The notes below the pieces were generated by a model, which worked only from the letters and a program-made list of their open reading frames with translations, was not told the DNA's origin and ran no database searches. A DNA stretch of 64,000 nt, taken from contig NZ_CP095050.1 of the NCBI RefSeq assembly GCF_022921075.1, positions 1,922,001-1,986,000 of the forward strand, written 5' to 3'. This document shows positions 61,096 to 64,000 of this stretch, in pieces. Both the position numbers and the translations under genes were made by a program. Position 1 is the stretch's first letter. Each line of letters opens with the position of its first letter. This stretch comes from Hymenobacter sp. 5317J-9. GTDB lineage: Bacteria; Bacteroidota; Bacteroidia; Cytophagales; Hymenobacteraceae.

Positions 61096-62493
61096 TTATT
61101 CGTATCCGAGGATGCGCATCATGCTGCCGGCTTCCTGCTGGGGCGCAAACACGGTATCGGTGAGCGTGCCGTCTTCGGCGCGGTCGAGGATGACGTGTTG
61201 CGGGGCCGGAATGAGGCAGTGCTTGATGCCGCCGTAGCCGCTGAGGCTCTCCTGGTAGGCACCGGTGTGAAAGAAGCCCACATAGAGCGGCTGCTCATCG
61301 GCCGGCTTGCGCTCGGGCAGAAACACCTGGTAGATGTGCTTCTCGGCGTTGTAGTAGTCCTGCGAGTCGCAGGTGAGGCCGCCGAGCTGGCAGCGTTTGT
61401 ACGACTTCTGCCAACCATTGACGGCCAGCATGATGAAGCGCTGGTTGAGGGCCCAGGTGTCGGGCAGGTTGGTGATGAACGAGCCGTCAATCATGTACCA
61501 GAGCTCCTTGTCGTTCTGCAGCTTCTCATCCAGAATGCTGTAGATGATGGCGCCGCTTTCGCCCACCGTGAAGATGCCGAACTCGGTGAAAATATTGGGC
61601 TCGGGCACGCCTTCCTCCTTGCAGATGCGCTGGATGGTGCGCAGAATCTCGGCCACCATGTAGGGGTAGTCGTACTCGGGCTGGATGCTGGTTTGGATGG
61701 GGAAGCCGCCGCCGATGTCGATGGTGGTGAGCGTGGGGCACACCTTGCGCAACTCGCAGTACTTGTGCACGAAGCGGCTCAGCTCCGACCAGTAATAGGA
61801 CGTGTCCTTGATGCCGGTGTTGATGAAGTAGTGCAGCATCGTCAGCGTGAAGCGCGGGTCGTCCTTGATGCGCTGCTCGTAGAGCGGAATCACATCGGCG
61901 TAGCGCACGCCCAGGCGCGAGGTGTAGAACTGGAAGCGCGGCTCCTCGTCGGAAGCCAGGCGCATGCCCAGGTTCACCTTCTCGTTCACGTGGTCGTGGT
62001 AGTAGTCGATTTCGTTGGGCGAATCGATGATGGGCATGCAGTTCACAAACCCGTCGTTAATCAGGTCGGCGATTTCCTTCTTGTAGGCCTCGGGCTTGAA
62101 GCCGTTGCAGATGATGTGCTTCTGCTTGTCGACCTTGCCCTGGGCGTGCAGGTTGCGGATGATGCTGATGTCGAACCACGACGAGGTTTCGAGGTGGATG
62201 TCGTTTTTCAGGGCCTCCTCCAGCACGAAGCGGAAGTGCGACGACTTGGTGCAGTAGGCGTAAGAGTAGGAACCCGTGTAGCCGGTTTTCTCGATGCCCT
62301 CGGCAAACCATTTCTTGGCCCGCTGAATCTGGGAGCTGATTTTGGGCAAATACGTCAGGCGCAGCGGGGTGCCGTATTTTTCCACGAGGCCCATCAGGTC
62401 GATGCCGTGAAATTGCAGCTCGTGGTCCTGCACGGTAAAGTCGGCCGTAGGAAAGTCGAAAGTCTGAGAGATGAGGTCGTGGTACGTATCCAT
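61096..62493 (-). CDS. speA: Biosynthetic-type arginine decarboxylase (PLP, fold III)
   Basis: The 465-residue enzyme belongs to the PLP-dependent alanine-racemase-fold (group IV) decarboxylases. The PLP lysine is probably Lys83 in YAYCTKSSH; the glycine-rich phosphate site reads TIDIGGGFP, followed by TEFGIFTVGESG and the C-terminal active-site LTCDSQDYY. It should convert arginine to agmatine, a precursor of polyamines. It is shorter than E. coli SpeA (about 630) but normal for the Bacteroidota version. It diverges from an arginase gene at 62826, which would use the same substrate. Confidence 0.85.
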   Translation of the reverse strand: MDTYHDLISQTFDFPTADFTVQDHELQFHGIDLMGLVEKYGTPLRLTYLPKISSQIQRAKKWFAEGIEKTGYTGSYSYAYCTKSSHFRFVLEEALKNDIHLETSSWFDISIIRNLHAQGKVDKQKHIICNGFKPEAYKKEIADLINDGFVNCMPIIDSPNEIDYYHDHVNEKVNLGMRLASDEEPRFQFYTSRLGVRYADVIPLYEQRIKDDPRFTLTMLHYFINTGIKDTSYYWSELSRFVHKYCELRKVCPTLTTIDIGGGFPIQTSIQPEYDYPYMVAEILRTIQRICKEEGVPEPNIFTEFGIFTVGESGAIIYSILDEKLQNDKELWYMIDGSFITNLPDTWALNQRFIMLAVNGWQKSYKRCQLGGLTCDSQDYYNAEKHIYQVFLPERKPADEQPLYVGFFHTGAYQESLSGYGGIKHCLIPAPQHVILDRAEDGTLTDTVFAPQQEAGSMMRILGYE

Positions 62494-62540
62494 GCGGTTT
62501 TGAAAACGGCGAAAAAGCCCGACCTTTGCGGCGGGCAGTA

Positions 62541-62548
62541 CAAAAGTA
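62541..62548 (-). promoter_or_regulatory. -7 promoter box for speA
   Basis: Minus-strand TACTTTTG (62548-62541), 47 bases upstream of the speA ATG. The inverted repeat 62560-62599 covers the expected -33 area and could be an operator. Confidence 0.6.
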
Positions 62549-62679
62549 CCGCCGGGTCAGGATAACGGCCGGGAACCGCACGATGTTCTCCCGTTATCCC
62601 GCCTCGCATCGTGACGATGGAATATTAGCGACTTGGCTACGGCAGAATCCTCTGCCGCAAGGCAGCGCTCGAAGTGTTT

Positions 62680-62777
62680 CAGTTAACAGTTAGCAGTTAG
62701 CAGTGAACAGTTGGCAGTTGGCTCATTAAGAGCATAACTATTAACTGATAACTGTTCACTGCTAACTGATAACCGAA
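62680..62777. repeat. Inverted heptamer-repeat array, locus 3
   Basis: Six gapless heptamers, CAGTTAA, CAGTTAG, CAGTTAG, CAGTGAA, CAGTTGG and CAGTTGG, run from 62680 to 62721. Inverse-sense units AACTATT, AACTGAT, AACTGTT, CACTGCT, AACTGAT and AACCGAA run from 62736 to 62777. A 19-bp stretch is perfectly paired (62694-62712 with 62750-62768). Confidence 0.85.
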
Positions 62778-62825
62778 CCCTTGGAACGATGCCGCCAACC
62801 TGCTTACCCAAAATCCCACCCTCCG

Positions 62826-63800
62826 ATGAAACGCATCAAACTTCTGGAAGTACGCTCCGAGCTCGGGGCCGGCACGCGCGGCGCCAGCATGGGCATCGAC
62901 GCCCTGCGCGTAGCCTGCCTCAACAAAGGCTCCGACTATTTCCGCCGGTTCAATTCCGTGGTGCTGCCCGACCTGAACCACGTGCTGTTCGACAAAAACC
63001 ATTTTCCCTTTGCCAAGCACATCGACAGCATTTACACGGTGCAAAAGGGCATTGCCAACGCCGTGGAGCAGACGCTGCGCTTCGGCGAGTTCCCGCTGGT
63101 GCTGGCCGGCGACCACAGCTCGGCCAACGCCACCATTGCCGGCATCAAGGCGGCGTACCCGCACAAAACGCTGGGCGTCATCTGGATTGATGCCCACGCC
63201 GACATTCATTCGCCCTACACCACGCCCAGCGGCAACGTGCACGGCATGCCCCTAGCCGCCGCGCTCGGCGTCGACAACCTCAAGTACCAGCGCAACACCC
63301 CCGAACCCGAAACCCTCTTCTTCTGGCGCCGCCTCCAAAACCTGGCCGAACCCGGCCCCAAGCTCAAACCCGAGCACTTGGTGTACGTGGTGGTGCGCGA
63401 CACCGAGCAGGAAGAGGATGCCCTCATCGAAGAGCTGGGCATTAAGTGGATAAAGCTGCCTGAAATCAAGGCCAAAGGCTCGCGCCGCTTGTCCCGCGAG
63501 ATTTACGAGCACCTGCGCTTCTGCGACATGGTCTACATTTCCTTCGACGTCGACAGCCTGGATTCTAGTTTCAGCATCGGCACGGGCACGCCCGTAGAAG
63601 ACGGCCTCTACCTCTCCGAAGCCGAAAACCTGTGCCAAGACCTGCTGGAAAACGACCGGGTGGTGTGCTTCGAAATGGTCGAAATCAACCCCACGCTCGA
63701 CAACGGCAACAGCATGGCCAAAAACGCCTTCAATATTCTGGAAAAAGCCACCGAAGCCATTGAGCGCCGGCTGCGGATGGAGGAAGTGGTGAGCCGGTAG
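62826..63800 (+). CDS. Arginase-family ureohydrolase
   Basis: The 324-residue protein carries the binuclear manganese site of the arginase family: His in LAGDHSSANA, the IDAHADIHSP block and the SFDVDSLDSSFSIGTGTPV block. The segment TTPSGNVHGMPLAAALG is typical of true arginases rather than agmatinases, so it probably splits arginine to ornithine and urea. One change is notable: the usual DPxxAPG of the last motif reads DSSFSIGTG. ATG at 62826 fits the start MKRIKLLEVRSELGAGTRG. It lies divergent from arginine decarboxylase. Formiminoglutamase or guanidinobutyrase activity cannot be excluded. Confidence 0.82.
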   Translation: MKRIKLLEVRSELGAGTRGASMGIDALRVACLNKGSDYFRRFNSVVLPDLNHVLFDKNHFPFAKHIDSIYTVQKGIANAVEQTLRFGEFPLVLAGDHSSANATIAGIKAAYPHKTLGVIWIDAHADIHSPYTTPSGNVHGMPLAAALGVDNLKYQRNTPEPETLFFWRRLQNLAEPGPKLKPEHLVYVVVRDTEQEEDALIEELGIKWIKLPEIKAKGSRRLSREIYEHLRFCDMVYISFDVDSLDSSFSIGTGTPVEDGLYLSEAENLCQDLLENDRVVCFEMVEINPTLDNGNSMAKNAFNILEKATEAIERRLRMEEVVSR

Positions 63801-63875
63801 CAACGCCAGCGCAAGCTTCGGTTTGGTATTCAACCGTTGGGACGGAGCAGCGCGGTAAGAAGCCGAACCGTGCTT

Positions 63876-63911
63876 CCTCTTTTTTTGGAGAAGAGGACAG
63901 GGGGTGGGGTT
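63876..63911. repeat. CCTCTT/AAGAGG hairpin repeat with G-rich tail
   Basis: CCTCTT (63876-63881) and AAGAGG (63891-63896) are followed by ACAGGGGGTGGGGTT. It is a degenerate relative of the element at 37649-37680, lying just before the argS promoter. Confidence 0.45.
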
Positions 63912-63931
63912 CTCGTGAGAACGTACCTTTG
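63909..63931 (+). promoter_or_regulatory. argS promoter with adjoining palindrome
   Basis: TACCTTTG (63924-63931) is a perfect -7 element ending four bases before the GTG at 63936. Immediately upstream, GTTCTCGTGAGAAC (63909-63922) is a perfect 14-base palindrome placed between the -33 and -7 positions, a good site for an operator. Confidence 0.6.
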
Positions 63932-63935
63932 CCCC

Positions 63936-64000
63936 GTGCAACAGTTAGAATCCTCCCTCAAAACCGCCCTGCAAACCGCCGCTCAGGCCGTTTTTGGCGT
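63936..64000 (+). CDS. argS: Arginyl-tRNA synthetase N-terminus (partial)
   Basis: Only 21 complete codons are in the window: a GTG at 63936 begins MQQLESSLKTALQTAAQAVF, which matches the start of Bacteroidota ArgS (N-terminal tRNA-binding domain). The gene runs off the right edge. Assignment rests on this short stretch and on the strong -7 box just before it. It would charge tRNA-Arg and draws on the same amino acid as the neighbouring arginase and decarboxylase. Confidence 0.6.
   Translation, partial: MQQLESSLKTALQTAAQAVFG

Larger units (their letters stand above)
62494..62825. other. Divergent control region between speA and arginase
   Basis: These 332 bases contain the speA -7 box, a 9-base inverted repeat GGATAACGG/CCGTTATCC (62560-62568 and 62591-62599), and the heptamer array at 62680-62777. 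No gene is visible. Confidence 0.6.

Overview
The window looks like chromosomal DNA of a high-GC member of the Bacteroidota, most likely Hymenobacter or a close relative. The evidence is: cargo proteins with type IX secretion (T9SS) C-terminal sorting domains; one-protein hybrid two-component systems (HTCS); many promoters with the Bacteroidota -7 element TAnnTTTG and almost no Shine-Dalgarno sequences; DUF4199 and BatA-type genes; a 16S-Ile-Ala-23S-5S rRNA operon; and strong G/C third-position codon use. Genus is an inference.

Layout. 0-10 kb holds housekeeping and envelope genes: heptose epimerase hldD diverging from a BtuF/BtuC-like uptake pair, queD, lpxB, a 1245-residue secreted metallopeptidase, and clpX on the minus strand. 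10.1-31.4 kb is an accessory block, all on the plus strand, lying between clpX and clpP: two HTCS regulators each followed by a GNAT acetyltransferase (a tandem duplication), then five exported proteins: a 17-residue-repeat beta-roll protein with an S74 self-cleaving chaperone, two related beta-solenoid proteins, a T9SS cargo protein and an outer-membrane barrel. 31.4-39 kb returns to core genes: clpP and tig, tRNA-Leu, then rsh, a CHY zinc-finger gene, a fur-family gene, a STAS gene and purA. 39-45.3 kb is a complete rRNA operon with four tandem promoter boxes, two boxA-like sites and both processing stems visible. 45.5-54.5 kb carries a BatA-like gene broken by one frameshift, two DUF4199 membrane proteins, three glycosyltransferases, a YdhG-like protein, a lipoprotein and purB. 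54.7-64 kb has an AsmA-like/GT51 fusion, terC, a dolichyl-phosphate-mannose-synthase-like gene, a protoporphyrinogen oxidase, a gmhB-like phosphatase, a 51-residue lipoprotein, divergent arginine decarboxylase and arginase, and the start of argS.

How it fits together. Several genes serve lipopolysaccharide synthesis (hldD, lpxB, GT9, gmhB-like). tig, clpP and clpX make the usual folding/proteolysis set, but clpX is about 21 kb away from clpP because of the accessory block. HTCS regulators usually control glycan-use loci; here no SusC/SusD or carbohydrate-active gene is present, so the likely targets are the neighbouring acetyltransferases and surface repeat proteins. This block is the best candidate for an undescribed system. 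Intergenic DNA carries several repeat families, including three inverted arrays of a CAGTTxx-type heptamer.
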